Source: Phoronis australis
Lineage: Eukaryota; Phoronida; Phoronidae
Length of the DNA: 64,000 bases
Direction: 5' to 3'
Assembly: GCA_002633005.1 (NCBI GenBank)
Contig: NMRA01000307.1
Span: 457,361 to 521,360, forward strand
Within the stretch, counting starts at the first letter, position 1. Each line of letters opens with the position of its first letter. Of the stretch, positions 28,166 through 43,000 are shown piece after piece. The notes below the pieces were generated by a model that was given only the letters and a program-made list of their open reading frames with translations, made no database searches and had not been told where the DNA came from. The position numbers and the translations under genes were made by a program.

Positions 28166-31024
28166 AGTCACTTATGTTTTTCGTACGTCAGCCAATCCTG
28201 GCTGAAGATGATACTTTCTATTTTAGTGATGAGCAACATATCAGCTTTAACATCGGACGGTATCAGATGACAAGAATTTGTATTGTTGTAAATCAGTCAG
28301 CTTGAATGCTTTTACAATAGAGTTGATCACGACTGTGAAACAACGATGGCTCTGTGAAAAGAAAGATGTCCCCGTTGAAAGAAATCGAGATAGTAAAATT
28401 TCCCGACTAAATTACATTGATTTTCTCGGACGAACAAGGTGCGTAGGGGACTACTATTGGTGCAATAAAACCATGAAACACAAAGAGCCTAAGGGGGAGA
28501 CATCCTTCCTCAGCCTACTCTAAAGTGAGTCAGGGTCAAGGGGGGAAAGTATTAAGGCGACAAAAATATGGAAAAGCCTATTGCTCGTTACAAAATAAGA
28601 TTATCTTAAATTTTTAGCGGGAGTGAAAAGAATTTTAAGAGTTATTAACTTGAAAGAAGGAAACGAAAAAAAAAAACACGAAGAAAAGGTGTGGAGGTAA
28701 ACAGAGTCAGGTGACGGAAAGAACCACGAATCAATTGTTAATCCAGTAAGCACCGAGTTACAGGTAGTCTTCAGTTTTTATTTTACCTGGAAATTTCAGG
28801 AGATAATATTGATTCATTTTATAGTCAAATAATTGATATTATTAATCTGGAAAACCTGTTGTCCAGTATTCTTTTTGGATATACTCTATATTTTGAGTAG
28901 GCACCTCCAAAATTTGCAAAGAACACACTTTAAAACAAACTTAAATTGCCATTTATTGCAGTCACGTGTCAACGAATGGAATGACTAACATACGTTTCCC
29001 GGCCGTTGTTTTCACTACTGAAGAGTCTTCATGGACTTTGAAGAACCGTGACTTGTATTATTACGTCAACCATTTCATACGAATGCCGCATACCCACTAC
29101 CAGAACACGGCTTCAATTGCTTCGGGGTGTGTCGCTTGAAAAAAATGGTGTCGAGTAGTGAAGTTCTCACGAAAGTCGGTTTTTGTAACTGTTTGAAATA
29201 AGGGAAAAGATTCAAGGAATGGCACAAATTAACGTATTCATAGTGTACATTGTGAAAGATGTCTATCAGTTTTACCATCCTGGTTATCCTATCAGTGATT
29301 TCTAGGAAATTCGTTCGTATGTGTGTGTATGCGTGCGTGCGTGTGTGTGAGTGCGTGCGTGTCCATTCTTTTCTCGTTTGGTGTAGACACTTTTATAGTC
29401 CAAGGGCCACCACACTAAAATGAAAAGCTACAGCACACATGTGTGTCTCAAGCGAAAATTTCCTCACGCTAATGCTCCTTACACACGAGGCAAAATGCTT
29501 GTAAATTACCTTCGCAGTAATCAGCAGTTTAAGTGAGCCAGCAAGCATTTGATATCAGGTGATCTAAAATAATTTTCATTAGCTACCGAAAGTAATGGGC
29601 TAAGTTCTCATATAGTAGATTACCTCGCCCACATGCAGTGAGCTCTTTGTCGGGGTAGTGACAGATTACCTTGCAAGTTTATTAAGAATCAGTTTGTGGT
29701 TAGGAAAAGCAACCTCTTGTAAATAAACTTTGACTAATTATGGCAATTAAAGCTTGAAAAAAACTGTCAAATACTTTTGGCACGAACATAGCCTAAGTTT
29801 GGCAAATTTCTGACTAAGTATATTTTGAAACCTCTGCATTCAAAAACATACAATGTAGGTGGCGCTGAAACCGTCTTGGTAAATAGATTATTACAATATT
29901 TGCTACGATATCATCATATCAACACTACTGATTTAAGTGTGGACCAAAGCAAATTACCATATCAAGGATGGCTTCAATAATACTTCTTTAGGAGTGACAT
30001 AGAACCCTGCACGTCTGATGCTGGACAAAAGACAAGGATGCTTAAGGTTACTAGGAGCCTGGAAAAAAGTCCTTATTTGGCCAACTTCAGAACTTCATAT
30101 ATCAGAAATGGCTGGTCAGCTTCATACAGTGTGATGCAATGCTTTATAAACTGTTCTTCAAAACGCTGGTAGGAATTGTTTTTAAAATGTTCTACTTTTG
30201 CATAAGGGACTATCAAAAATGGGACTTTAATACTTTGATGGTTTCCACCAAAAAATTCTTCCGCAAAAAGAAAACGAAACTATTTCTTAGCAAACCGCGA
30301 CAACAGCGTTTTGAGACCTCAAATTGGAACATTTAGAACAAATAAAATTTGACCAGGTTATTGATTCCATTGTTTTGGTATAAATGCACATTTTTTTTGC
30401 TAAATTTTACTTTGACCAGATGTTCACTGACCTACAGGTTGGTAAAAACTTAAAAATCTAATTCTTCAAGCTTTCTACTTCAGAAAATATGTAATTTTAC
30501 TGACAGTTATAACCGAATAGCTTTCTAGATATTTGGGTCAATATACAGTTTTGTAGATATTTGGCTCAATATACAGATTTGCAGATATTTGGCTCAATAT
30601 ACAGATTTGGAGAGATTTGGCTCAATATGCAAACTTGTAGACATTTGGCTCAGTGTGAAGATTTGTAGACATATGGCTCAATATGCAGATTTGAAGACAT
30701 TTGGCTAAATATGCAAATTTGTTTTGAGCAAAAATTTTGAGACAACAGTGCAGCCTAAAGACAATCATTTTTTTACACCAAGGCAGTAGATAACGGTGCC
30801 ACAGCCTTCCAACGTCATGCTGTACCAGTGTCATCATCAATCTTTGTGATGTTCCGTCGTTTACAATGCCCCTCCAGCCTAACTGCTCAGGCCAACCGTC
30901 CCCCTCCCCTCAAACCCATAACTACCCCACAGAACACAATGTAATCAAAAGAGAGAAGTACAGCAAGAATGCTTCATATTCAACTTATTAGCACAAGACA
31001 ATATTCACAGTGTTACCATGACAA
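28166..31024. other. Intergenic DNA between the cytokine-like gene and ASCC2
   Basis: No gene is firmly supported. Two open frames deserve only a mention: 28278-28523 (plus, 81 codons, Cys-containing, no good splice context) and 29278-29075 (minus, 67 codons, preceded by a weak acceptor). 29316-29360 is a GT/GC-rich simple repeat and 30527-30722 a 28-bp tandem repeat. Confidence 0.4.
30527..30722. repeat. 28-bp tandem repeat, about 7 copies
   Basis: Units of the form tagatatttggctcaatatacagatttg, progressively diverged. No coding meaning. Confidence 0.85.
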
Positions 31025-34000
31025 TCATGAAGGAATCATGCCTTTCATTCGTTTCCTGTCAGCCATATTTTTTCTATTGTGATTGGCACGGCTAGATTTA
31101 TGTTTCTCCTTAAAGTCTCTGTTCTTTAAAACATTTGCTTCCTGCCCTTTTCCTTTTGGCTTTCCCTTTACGTCATACTTCTGTGTTGCCTTGACTTTCT
31201 GTTCATTCACAACATGGCGTTGCTCTCTATTTCTGACACTTCTCTGCTGATCTGCCGACTGACTGGTGGTGACACCTACAGGTTTAGGTGGACTTGAGTC
31301 AGAGCTGGTTTCATCGGAATTTGCCTATGACAAAAATGCATAAACGAATTACAGAACTTCACAAGCTAAAAGAAATAGATTGCATTTTGTAGCAAACCAA
31401 GAGTATGCCAGGAGTAGTTACCTTGACAACCACTGCAGTCACCACTAGGGTAAGAAATCTGGGACAAGCAGAAATTCATTACCACAGCCGCAGCTGTTTT
31501 TACATACTTGCACACGTAATAAAGCATCCTTTCATTATCACAGTGATATTGACAAAAAAAACAAAAAAAACACTGGATGTGCCAGACAAAATTTCATAAC
31601 CTGTACTTAACATGACATCATGTCTTCTCAAGTAGGGACCATTGTTTCATGACTGTCACCTAGTAGATTTTGAGGCCTCACATACTGAATCCTATGTGGC
31701 AGCACAAAGACTAGGCGTATCTCACTAATTGAAAGAAACATCATAATCCATAAAGCAGGCAATCATTAGTCCCTGAAGAACCATTCTGTTGGCTACATCC
31801 TACAACCAGTAGTTAAACCTGAAAAGCTTTGAATTCTGTCTCCCCAGGCTCAAATGTAAGACAAGCTGCAATACATGCTGATGTTCTCGTCCATTGACCA
31901 ATAAGAGAGGATATAGTAAAGCTGTATTTCGCCCTGTTTACCTTGCTAAAATGAAAATCGAATGAGGCCTTTTACTCTCATGAAATTAGTGTCATTGCCC
32001 TGATAGGATTCTATTTCTGTTTCCAACTCAAGTCACAGGCAATGCATACACACGCCATTTCCCAATTCACAATTTTAGGGTTAACCATCATCAACAAACT
32101 CTGAAGCGTTTTCTTGTTGGTCACGGAAATGGAATCCTATCACAGTAAGGAATATTACAAGACCGATTTTTGGAGAGTACAGAGCCATATCCAATTTTTG
32201 TTATTTAGCTAGCTAAAGAGGGTGGAATGAAGTTTTAACAGATACACAAAATTAGCCACTAAACAATAACATGTCAGTAAAATCCCTCTAGAAACTACTG
32301 ATCACATTTGACACAATACTGAAAATATGGGCGTGTCATCTTGGTTTTATTAATTAGTAGCAAAGAAAAAAGGAATGAAAATAATCATTTCCTTTCCTGG
32401 TTACCTTTTTGTATGTATCATTGAGTAAAAGTATCACACGTTTCTAATAAACACTGTGGGTCATTCTGGGCTAGTGAAGACTTCTCGACTGTTTTCACAC
32501 CCCCAAAAAATGGTGGGTCCACTGGACCCCTGGCCCAGTACTGTATAATGAAGAGCAAACGTCCCTTCTTTTTCTGAACATTTCAAAAACTACTTTTAAT
32601 GTCAGAAAAAATATCAATTTAAATTTCCTCAAAAGGTCACAAATGGCTCCATATGGTTCAAAGTAGGAGAGATCAGACAGTGAGATCACATTGTGTATGT
32701 GGATGAAAACCTGTACAGTAAACAGTTAACTACACTACAGTACAGGTCAAGTGTTGAACAGTGTTGACTAATGTCAAAGCCAACTGTCCACAAAAATACC
32801 ATCACCAGTCCTTAAACAAAACAAGAATTCCAGGCTCTCGAATAGTTTTCATGTGCATACAGACATGTTACAGTGGACATTCTGGCACAGAAAAATGTCC
32901 TTTTTCATTTATTCACATCTGGCCCATTTGTAAGCAGAGACACATGGCAGCATTTCTCCAGTTATTGATAAGTCAGAATGCAGAATTCTGACATGCATAC
33001 AGAACGAAGCGTGGATGCAGATAGTTTAACTAAGATACAGGAATATACATCTGACCCTGTCATCCCTCTACTAAGAGTGTTTGTGTTTTAGGCACAAGCC
33101 TTGTGCTCACAGGCCCAGGACACTGTTCAGTGAGTGGCATTGTTGTGTTTCAGGTGAGCGCATGTATGCGTTCAACAAGCCTGCAGCAGGAAACATCTTA
33201 CCTCTTCATCATCATCAATCTGAGGAACCCCACCAAGAGCACGTGGGATAGTGAAGGGTCTGAAACACAAGTTATCACAACAGTAAGACTAAGGGACTTT
33301 GCCATGAGAGCTTTAGTTTCAACAGTTTAAAGGTTGGAATAGAGAGATTACCTGAGATTAAACTGAAACGGTGAAAATTTGGATGTAATTTAATTTAGAC
33401 TCATAACAGATGAGGGAAATTTTACGACCCGATTTTAAAGTGTAACTATCCTAGTTTTGATTTTGGGGAGAAACTTTAGAAGGAAAGATGGCTTGATCAA
33501 GATTGAAAAATTTAATGACAACAGATCACAGCCTAAAAACAAATTCAATGCTCTTAATTCCCGGTTACATGTCAGACGAGAGCCAAATATCAATAGGAGA
33601 CAATCAGTATCATGCACAGAAGGGCTCCAGTGGTCATTGTTATGCGGACTTGGCAAGGAGTATTCATTCTTGCAATCAGTGACACCACACTGATAACAAT
33701 GGAACCACACCCACCTGCGGAGAGTCAGTTCATCCGCCGAGTCAGCATCATCGGCACCAACTTCATGACCATCATATGTGTCATCATACTCGTCATCATA
33801 CATTGCACCATCATGGTAACTAATGGCGTCCACCAGCTGGTACATGTCATACAGTGGCGCCAACTGTGCCCTGTCACTTTTATCATCAAGGGTCTGTTGT
33901 GATGTCTTCTCCCTGTATAAAAGACAATGTTATTTGGTTTTAAACGCACAAAACTCATTTAAATACAGGACCTGAAGTTACACTTTCATATATTTGTAAA

Positions 34001-37000
34001 AAAAAAAATTAAAAATGGAATTAATAGCAGATCGACCTTAACCTGTTCACATAACCAACCTTTCTGAATGGCTGTGATTTCCTTTGGTACACAAAGTTAT
34101 GATAACCAAATTTCAAAATTTAAACTCCTGCAGTTGGAGTGATGTTACCAAATACATTACTGCTGCGTATGCTGATTAAAAGATGCACAAAACCGATTGA
34201 ACCAAATCCTACTTTTTCCCTTGAATGACTCTTGACATGTCGATATCCGAATGAGAGAAGACGTCAAAGGCATCGTGGTCATAAATGTTTGCCCTCTGAG
34301 AGACAAGGCTCGTGTCCTCTTTGCAAGTTCGCTCTCTACAACAATGAGTACATGCTACAAAATATTGACAACAAAGGAGCATCTCGGATGGAGGGTAGAC
34401 TCAAATAGGACCAAGAATGAATGTTGAGCAAGATGTCTTATTAAAAGACTCAGTCTGTTATTGTTGCCATTTTAAACCTTCTTCATTGCTGTATATAGTG
34501 TGACTAGTAGATATTCTGCTAATATAGTGCATGAGGTTCCTTGTGTAATTGAGCTGAAGTATGGTAAAACTTCAATTCAGACAAAAAATGGCAAAATATA
34601 TTTTTTTTTAATTTTCAAAGGCCACCAACATCATTGTTGTGAATGTCTGCGATACACTGTTTAAAGGCAACTGTGCTAAAAAACTTAGTAAAAGTAAAAA
34701 TTAAAATTCATCTTTAATGTCCCTTAAAGTGCAAACTGTGTCCTAACTTGGTAAGATTTTACCATACAAATATGGATCACCATCATCTCACAATCACCCA
34801 CACATCTCACACACACCCACACACCTCACCATTGCATTTCTTGCATCAAACACATACCTGGGCAATGAACGGTCAACGTCTTGTAATATCTCAGGGTAGT
34901 TGCCCTCCAAGATCATGTTGATGACCTCTTCTGTTTTATAGTTAGTATGTTCCAAACACATCTACAATCAAATAAGAGACAAACATCAATTTGCAAGAGC
35001 CAGTGTGGCGTAGTGTGTCGAGTGTCTGCTTCCTGTTCATAAGTAGGAGGCAGTGTGGCCTAGTGTGTCGAGTGTCTGCTTCCAGTTCACAAGTGGGAGA
35101 CAGTGTGGCCTAGTGTGTCGAGTGTCTGCTTCCTGTTCACAAGTAGGAGGAAGTGTGGCATAGTGTGTCGAGTGTCTGCCTCCTGTTCAAAAGTAAGAGG
35201 CAGTGTGGCTTACTGTGTCCAGTGTTTGCCTCCTGTTCACAAGTAGGAGGCAGTGTGGCCTAGTGTGTCAATTGTCTGCCTCCTATTAACAAGTACGTTT
35301 GAATTCATGTTTATATGAGTTAGTGTGTTAATAAGTAAACGAAAAATGGTTTCAGGTGTATGGTGTATTGGGTCTGGCTGAGTGGCCTGCGTGTAGATGT
35401 ATCAGATCATCTACACTACTTTTTTAACATCAATTCACAATGAGAGATTACCTCCTGCCACTGAGGTTGCGCTTTGTTTTCCATTTGCTATAACTGTAAA
35501 AACAGGGGAGATAAGCGCGATACCAACACGCAGGTGTGCTCAGCTCTGTCTCTCTTGAAAAAATACCTTTTATTGGAAGTGTGTGAAGACCGTTTGGTAC
35601 CTGTGTGTGGAACAAGTCGTGGCTGGATTGTATATCATCTGAATTGATTCAGGAGATAAAGCAGAAGCTGGCTGTGAAGAACAATTGTTTTCAGTCTGGA
35701 CTGGACCAAGAAGTGGCACATCAAAATCCCTTGGCAGGTGATTATATAACACCAAGGGAAGTGTAAAGAGAAGCCTACAGAAAAGCTGCTGGTTAACAAA
35801 CAATAGTCTAACAATAAGTGTACATGATTGTACAATGTAAGTCATCAATCAGCCATGGCAACGGGCATGGTTACCAACTTTGATGAATGCCTGGAACAAC
35901 TTGAGAGAAAACTCAACACTTCAATAAGACAGGCCATTAAAGAGGAACTCCAATATTTTAAACAAGACATGGTTGCTTTACAACAAGAAAATATTATAGA
36001 TGTTGAAAGAAAAGATCAATTCACTAGTCTAAGAGCAGTATTCGCGTTCGACTTCAGTTTGGGTATATAGGTTAGATGAGAATGATGAAGAAAACTGTGA
36101 ACAGTTGGTGTTGGAATTTTGTAAAAATATCTTGGAAGGTGATGTTATTGACATAGATTTATAATTAGACAAAAAGCACAGAGTCGGAAAGAAGGATAGT
36201 AGAAGAACAACCAGACATTCATCGGCATTGATTAAACCATGCCCAACCATCGTCAAATTTATGTCATATAAAACCAAGTTGAATGTGTTACGCAACAAGA
36301 GGAAAACCAAAAAAATGGAACATTCATTTTGGAAGACCTTTACGACAAACTATTCCTTGTCGAAACAATCCTTCAAGCATGAGCAAGTGGGCAGCTTGTG
36401 GAGCACCAACGGCAAAATATTCGTAAAGCTAAGGACAGAACCATCAGGGGAATTAATTCCACAGACGACATATAAATTAGTTACTGCCCGCGACATTGTC
36501 GTGTGACAAATGATCCGAACCCAAGCATGCTTTCTGGAGATTGATTGACGATCATATGAAACTGAACTTTTTTGTTTCTTTATTGTTTGTTTACCCCTTC
36601 CTTCTGTTGTGAATGGTAAGTGTGTGTGAATGACAAGTAATCACTATTATTTAGGACTGTTATCACTTATGTATATTTTGTATTGCTTCCCTTGTAGTTA
36701 GGCATTGAGGTTCTCTATTGTTTTTAAGATGAATAATTTAGAACTGGTATCCTTAAATGTCCAGGGATTAAATTCAGATGTTAAATGAAAACACTTAATA
36801 TTCAATTTCATATCACGTAGCAAATTGTTTAGTTACAGGAAACGTATTTTAGTCCAGAAACTGAACCTATTCTGGAAAAAGAGTGGAATGGTCTTAATTA
36901 CCACCTGTCAATGAGTTTGCACTTTGTCTTCCATTTCCTGTCACTGTAAAAACAGTTTGTTACTCATAACTATTTTCATTTTCACAATTTTATAAAATGT

Positions 37001-40000
37001 CTAAATTTTTGGCAGGGGAGGTCGAAATTAACATTGTAAAAGTGAAAATAAAAAGAAGTCAAAATCAACCACGCTTTATTTATTTTTTCTTCACATTATC
37101 AAATAAATGATGAAACTACCAAAAACATCCCAACATTCTGAGCGTACCCTTTCAAGATGCAGAGGAACCCGAGCAGTTTAAGTCAATTGCAGGGATCCCA
37201 CATTTTAAGAACCATTTTTTCCACTGACCAGACCAGACCAGACCACTGAATAAGCGCCATCAAACTCTTTCTCAAAATCTGGGATCCCCTGTAAGTGACA
37301 ATCGCCTGGGAACAGTGTTCTAACCGTTAGGTACACCACCCGTTTTATGAAAATGTCATTGACTTAGGAATATTTTCTAAATGTTTGTTTATATCATTGG
37401 TTTAACACACTAGACATTTTCACTACCAACAAGAAAATGGGGCAAGGGCTAATTGCTAGATTTTGGGGGAAATTGCGACTGCGAATCACGCACAGTGTAG
37501 CTTGAATAGAGTGCTGTGCATTCTTACAACCAACGCAAATGCAATGCTTCAAGCTCAGCTGTGAGCCACACCATTGTTACTCACACACACAAAATTAAAA
37601 TGCTCACTGACCTGTAAACTATGTTCATAGTAAAGAGTGCAAGTGTACGGCTGTGAAAGCTAAGTTGCTGTGCTAATGACTTTGGAATGAGGCTTAGACC
37701 ATGCTGACAACTGAACTCAAAGACTATGATACAGTGAACAAGATCGCATGTCATCGCCAAAAGGGTTTCTATAGTATCCTTTGAGTTTAGCTAGCAGCAT
37801 GTTCTGCACCTTGTTCCTAAGTGTAAATTGTTATTACACGACTACCATGAATGAACGAGAGATTTGTAGTTGTAAGGTGATGCAATAATTAATTTTTATT
37901 GGCTACTGATTGTAATCACCTATTAGCAACCTTGCCCACATGCCATGGAGATTTATGCTAACAACGTAAAAGAAATTCAATGAGACATCCCCCTTACCGC
38001 CTCATGTGCGAAAATCCTCGCGATTCATTTTGCCGCAGACATGAGCAGTGAGATGAGCCATTTTCATTTGAGACTACGAGTTCTCTGTCTGCGCTGTCCC
38101 TGAGTTAATTCCTAAGTTTGTACTGTATGATGTTGTTATTCCAGTGACACGTCAGAAGATCCCATAAGTTTGTGACTGCATCCCCACACACAACAATACA
38201 GAGTACTCGTGCAACTTTTTGAAGATGCATTTTTAGGATGAAACCCTATCAAGTCACTTGCAAACGTGCGAAAGAAAAAGGACTTTACTGCTGTCCTTTT
38301 TTCTGATACCAACTTATGCTAAACGTAGAGCTCACATGATAACATAATTATGTGCCATTTAAATTCTTTCGTGATAACATGCAACGAAAATAAAATAACT
38401 TTTCGAATTTCAATTGTTGAGCTTAAAGTTCGTGACAAAGCTGTGGATTAATTTATTTATTTGTAAACAACATTCCGAATGCACAATATAATCCTTGGCA
38501 TGTTTTATTGTTATCTTACCTCTATGAAGCCTTCACCAATGTCTGGCAGAAGATCTTTTACAGATGAGATTAATGAGTCCAGCTCAACATCCGATACTTT
38601 AGCAGAGCTGGCTGCTGCTCCATCCTACAGAGGGCAGTAGTATATGCATCACACAGTTTATGAAATATGCATAGGAGTATATACGCCACAACAAAACATG
38701 TCAGTAACAGTTATCACCAAAATTTGATGTCTTATAAAATGAAAACAAGATAATCATGTTTTTAAACTTCCCTCACTGGATATTTTGAGACCTGTATCTC
38801 TGTTTTTTTGCTTTTATTCATGACAACCACTTAAAATATGCAAAGCCTAGCACATAATTCAACAAACAAGGCACCCAAACTAGGTAATAACATAAACAAT
38901 ACTACCTGTAATAAATATTACCTGTAATAAATACTACCTGTAATAAATAGTACCTGCAATAAATACTACCCGTGAAAAACACTACCTGTAATAAGTAACA
39001 AATACTGGCATTCTAAATACAAAATATCAAAGCCCTAGACAGTGTTATTCCTGGTACAAGATATAAAAATACAACAGCTACAGTTATCACAAGTCTAAAA
39101 AAAATCCGTGGACACGGATAAGTCACAACCTAAATCATCATCCTCTTTCCAAATATTTCAATCAACCCACCAGACCAGAGTAGATGTCCACGTTCTGTCC
39201 ATCAGAAACAGACTGGACATCCCTGTCGGCTATGTCTGCACTACGCGCACTGGTCGATGGCTGGTTGTTAGGTGACGACTGGTTGGACTGAGCAGATATG
39301 GTAGGCTTCAGAGTGTTATAAGTAGAGAAAGCATCTAACACACCATCCTCTATAAACTGGAGTCGGGCGGCATCACTGAATGATGCAGTCAAGGAAAGGG
39401 TGGGTTTTTAAACATTGACATATTGAAGGTCTTATGAATTGTGTAGCACCTCAACCAGGAGAAGAGACCGATAGTGTTATGTGAACAGCTAGATACTAGT
39501 ATCAACAGGATTATTGATTATAAAGTAATGCATAATTTACACCACTCACTGACTGGTCCCAAATTAATCCTGACTCAAATAACTCAGAAATGGCCGATTC
39601 TATTCACATGAAATTTTCAAATAAGAAGTAATTTCAAGGCTTAGGAACAACTGATAGAACATTATTGGTTGAGACCAGCTTCAATAAAAATTTTTTGACA
39701 CTGGCCACAAGCAAGCCCCTTCCTTCAGTTTAAATAGGATACATTTCGTATTGGCTCTGCGTCAATATACTTCTGTCATCCTCAAATGGAAACATGCTTT
39801 GGTATTTAGCAAGGAATCTGCAACAATCAATTTCACTTTAGTTCACAACAGACGACAAGCTCCTTTAAGGCTATGTAGGACCCTAGAAAATGTTCAAATA
39901 TGGCCAACTTCGGAACAAAATAACTATTTATTGCATTCCAGGCCTCTTTAATACCGTAAACTCGCGGGTTAACACCCATGTCCGGGTAATCACCCATCCC

Positions 40001-43000
40001 CGACTTTTCGTCAATTTTCAGTTTAAGCCCCAACTGCTTGAGTAATTGCCCATCCCCTACTTTGTACGAAATTTCCCCTACGCACCCACCTCTTGGGTAA
40101 TCGCTCACTCCCAACTTTTGGCCAATTGTTCATTTTAAGTGCCCACTGCTTGGGTAATCGCCCACCCCCGTATCTCAGGGTTTCCCAATTTAAGCGCCCA
40201 GGTCGTTAACCCACGGGTTTACGGTAGATGAGTTACCCCACAACACAACAGTGACAATTTGCATGCATAATGGTTGCAGAGAACTTATAAAAAAACTCTG
40301 GGAAATTTTACTGTGCTAAACCTTCATACAGGAGTGCAGAATGCTGTCCAACAACTACTCTACTGCCATCTAGTGGTCGCTATCGAAAAGTGGTCATTAG
40401 CAAATTTCATGACATCCCATTCAAGCAGTGTCTGAAAGATCAGCTTTATGGATAATAGTCACTTACAACCGTTCCTGCATTTGAGAACCAGTTTCCTCCA
40501 CTGAATAAAAGGCATCACACTGGTTCTCAAAATTCAGAATTCCTGTAAGTAATTGGGATAAGACATCTGGTTAACAGCATTAATTGTCTTAGTTTACTGG
40601 CTTCTGATACATATTAGGTGTCATGGCTTAAAACTGGAATCAGGAAATCAGATGATGATTGAACGTATTTGGGCCCCAGAAACCCAAGCTCATTGGACCG
40701 AGTGTGCCCTGCATTACTCACTCAACTAAGCCCCTCTGCTAGAACTTTCCCCTGGGGCCGCCGAATCATCACAAAATGTGGAACAAAATTTTTCCGTTAC
40801 CCCTATGATTTATTGTTAGTGCTCGTCCAGTATTATGTTGACCCATTTGCGACTAATTCATTCTCTGTGCATAAGCCTTCACATAGTTTCAACAAGTTTT
40901 AGGAACTTTCTACTTAACAGCACCTACCGTCGCTCGCCCAGAACAGACGACATAACGCTTAAGAAATCCTCAATGAAATCGTTTGCTCTCTCACTGTAAT
41001 AGAAACAGGTGTTTTAATTTGGACAGGAGTGTGTAAGATTTAATAGACAAGAGCTACTCTGAAATGAACCATTACACAAGATCAAAGATCAAGCCTGGGG
41101 ACACATTCATAACGTCAGGACATTGGTCTTGCGTTCCCAAACAATTATTAATGAAAAATAATTCCATCTCACTTTAGCAAAAATACTAACTTTTTGAACA
41201 TAGCCATAACACTTAGTTATTGAGAAATAATTTGTGTAAAATATTTCTAGGGTGTAATGTAATAATAATTATTTGGCAAACCATTATACAGTAATTGTCA
41301 AGTGAGTAGTAAACTACGTAAATCTAAATTAATGACTTTAAGCATTAAAGTGGATCTCGCACGTTAATTCCTTATCTCTCAGATTGCTTGGTCAAATTAA
41401 TTAGAAACACAACATATAGTGATGATATGAATATGAAGTAGGCTGAAAAATACCAAATGTTTTCTTAGAACGAGTTTTGTGTCGAAAATGATCTGTCATA
41501 AATCATTAAGTTGCGTCCTCTAAGTATCGTGACATTGTGTTGGGAATAAAACTGCATGACACCAGTTATATGAGCCCCCAAGGTACGTCCTCAGTGCAAA
41601 GGTCACCTATTTGCATTTTTTTTTGTTTTCACATTTACAAGTTGTCAGTGAATACAACTGCACTTATACCTGGTTGGAGTTGCTGAGTGACCTCGATGGT
41701 ACAGCCACAAAATAGATATTCAACAAGTGGTTTTAATCAATTGATAAACTTAAAAGCGTCTTAATACATAATCTCTAGGGGCAGAGCTTAGTGAAGTAAA
41801 AAGACAATCTTCCATAATGATAAAACATTTGAATACGACGTCCACCAATTCTGGTCTTCATTTTCATCCCACCTGTTGACTTAAAATGTTGGCATAACAT
41901 TCTCTACTTTCATTGGTTGAATTCACTCCTCCAAGTCCTGGGTCTGTTTCATGAAAGTGACTTAAGATTTAAGGCAGATGTCTTAGTAATACGATCCCAC
42001 TTCACATTTGCTGCATAAATATTTAGACAATTAATCATAAACGCATCATAGTCTAGAAATGGTTAACAGTAACCAGCAGCTATGTGCCTATTCTCAGACA
42101 CTTTGCACTTTTACTCCAGTGAGATTTAAGTATTTGTCAGAAATAATTACGTGGAGCATAGGACCAAATTTCTGTCATAGCCACTTTTCATGAAAGAGAC
42201 ACCTGGATATTCAAACTCACCTTTGTTCAATCACAGGTTGTACACAGCAGATATTGAGGACATGTCGGAATAACTGCACTAGGCCAGTCTCAGCCCTTCT
42301 CATGTGGTACCACAATCGTCTCTGACCACTGCGTTGTGCAAAAGAAACACTAAATTGAACAGTCAATTTAAGTGATGATGAAATAATAAATACAGAAGTG
42401 TACTGAGTAAGTGTACATGATTGGCAGAAACCAATTGAGACGATATTTCAAGCTAAGGCAGTTTGAGCAACAGTATACACACATTAATTGTTATTAGCTA
42501 GATCAAACTTTTATATCAGATTTCAGCTTACGATTTACTAGAAATAATGCGGAATTACCTGTCGCTTGTGAATTTTCTTTCTTTGAGAGCATCCTTCAAA
42601 AGTGGTATGATGCCATCATGTAACACAGCCATTCTAAAAGTGAATAGTGTAATGTCCAGCGTATTCATGGAAAACAAAATCTATAACTGGATTCCAACTT
42701 CCACAACAACCTTAATGTGGTGACTTATCTTAGAATTCAAATAAGCATAACTGGATAGCGTTAAGACAGTTGTCTTTTCTATAACACAGACTTGGCCATG
42801 AGCGCAAGTAAAAAATGGTTTCCAAGTTGAGATTTTAGGGAAATAGTTCCCCCATCAGAGAAAGCAAAGCATAGAGTCACCACTTGAGCTTGACAACTAA
42901 TCTTCTAAAGATTTATTAAATAATGAAATTGAAATCATTTTAAGCCCCCGAGTCCTAATATAGTGTTGTTTTATTATGATGACTTAGTGAGACAGGTTTC

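Noticed and set aside
28278-28523. 81-codon plus-strand open frame with several cysteines
   Set aside because: No start context, acceptor or partner exon could be supported; composition alone is not enough.
29075-29278. 67-codon minus-strand frame as a possible second cytokine-like exon
   Set aside because: Only a weak acceptor, no donor partner, and no cysteine or helix pattern matching the 24429-27890 gene.
40469-40551. Minus-strand frame reading NFENQCDAFYSVEETGSQMQ, which looks like the missing ASCC2 segment
   Set aside because: The required phase gives a stop after five codons, and the same ggttctcaaa/ccactgaataa blocks occur at 37200-37300 and 49725-49765, so it is a dispersed inverted repeat and not an exon.
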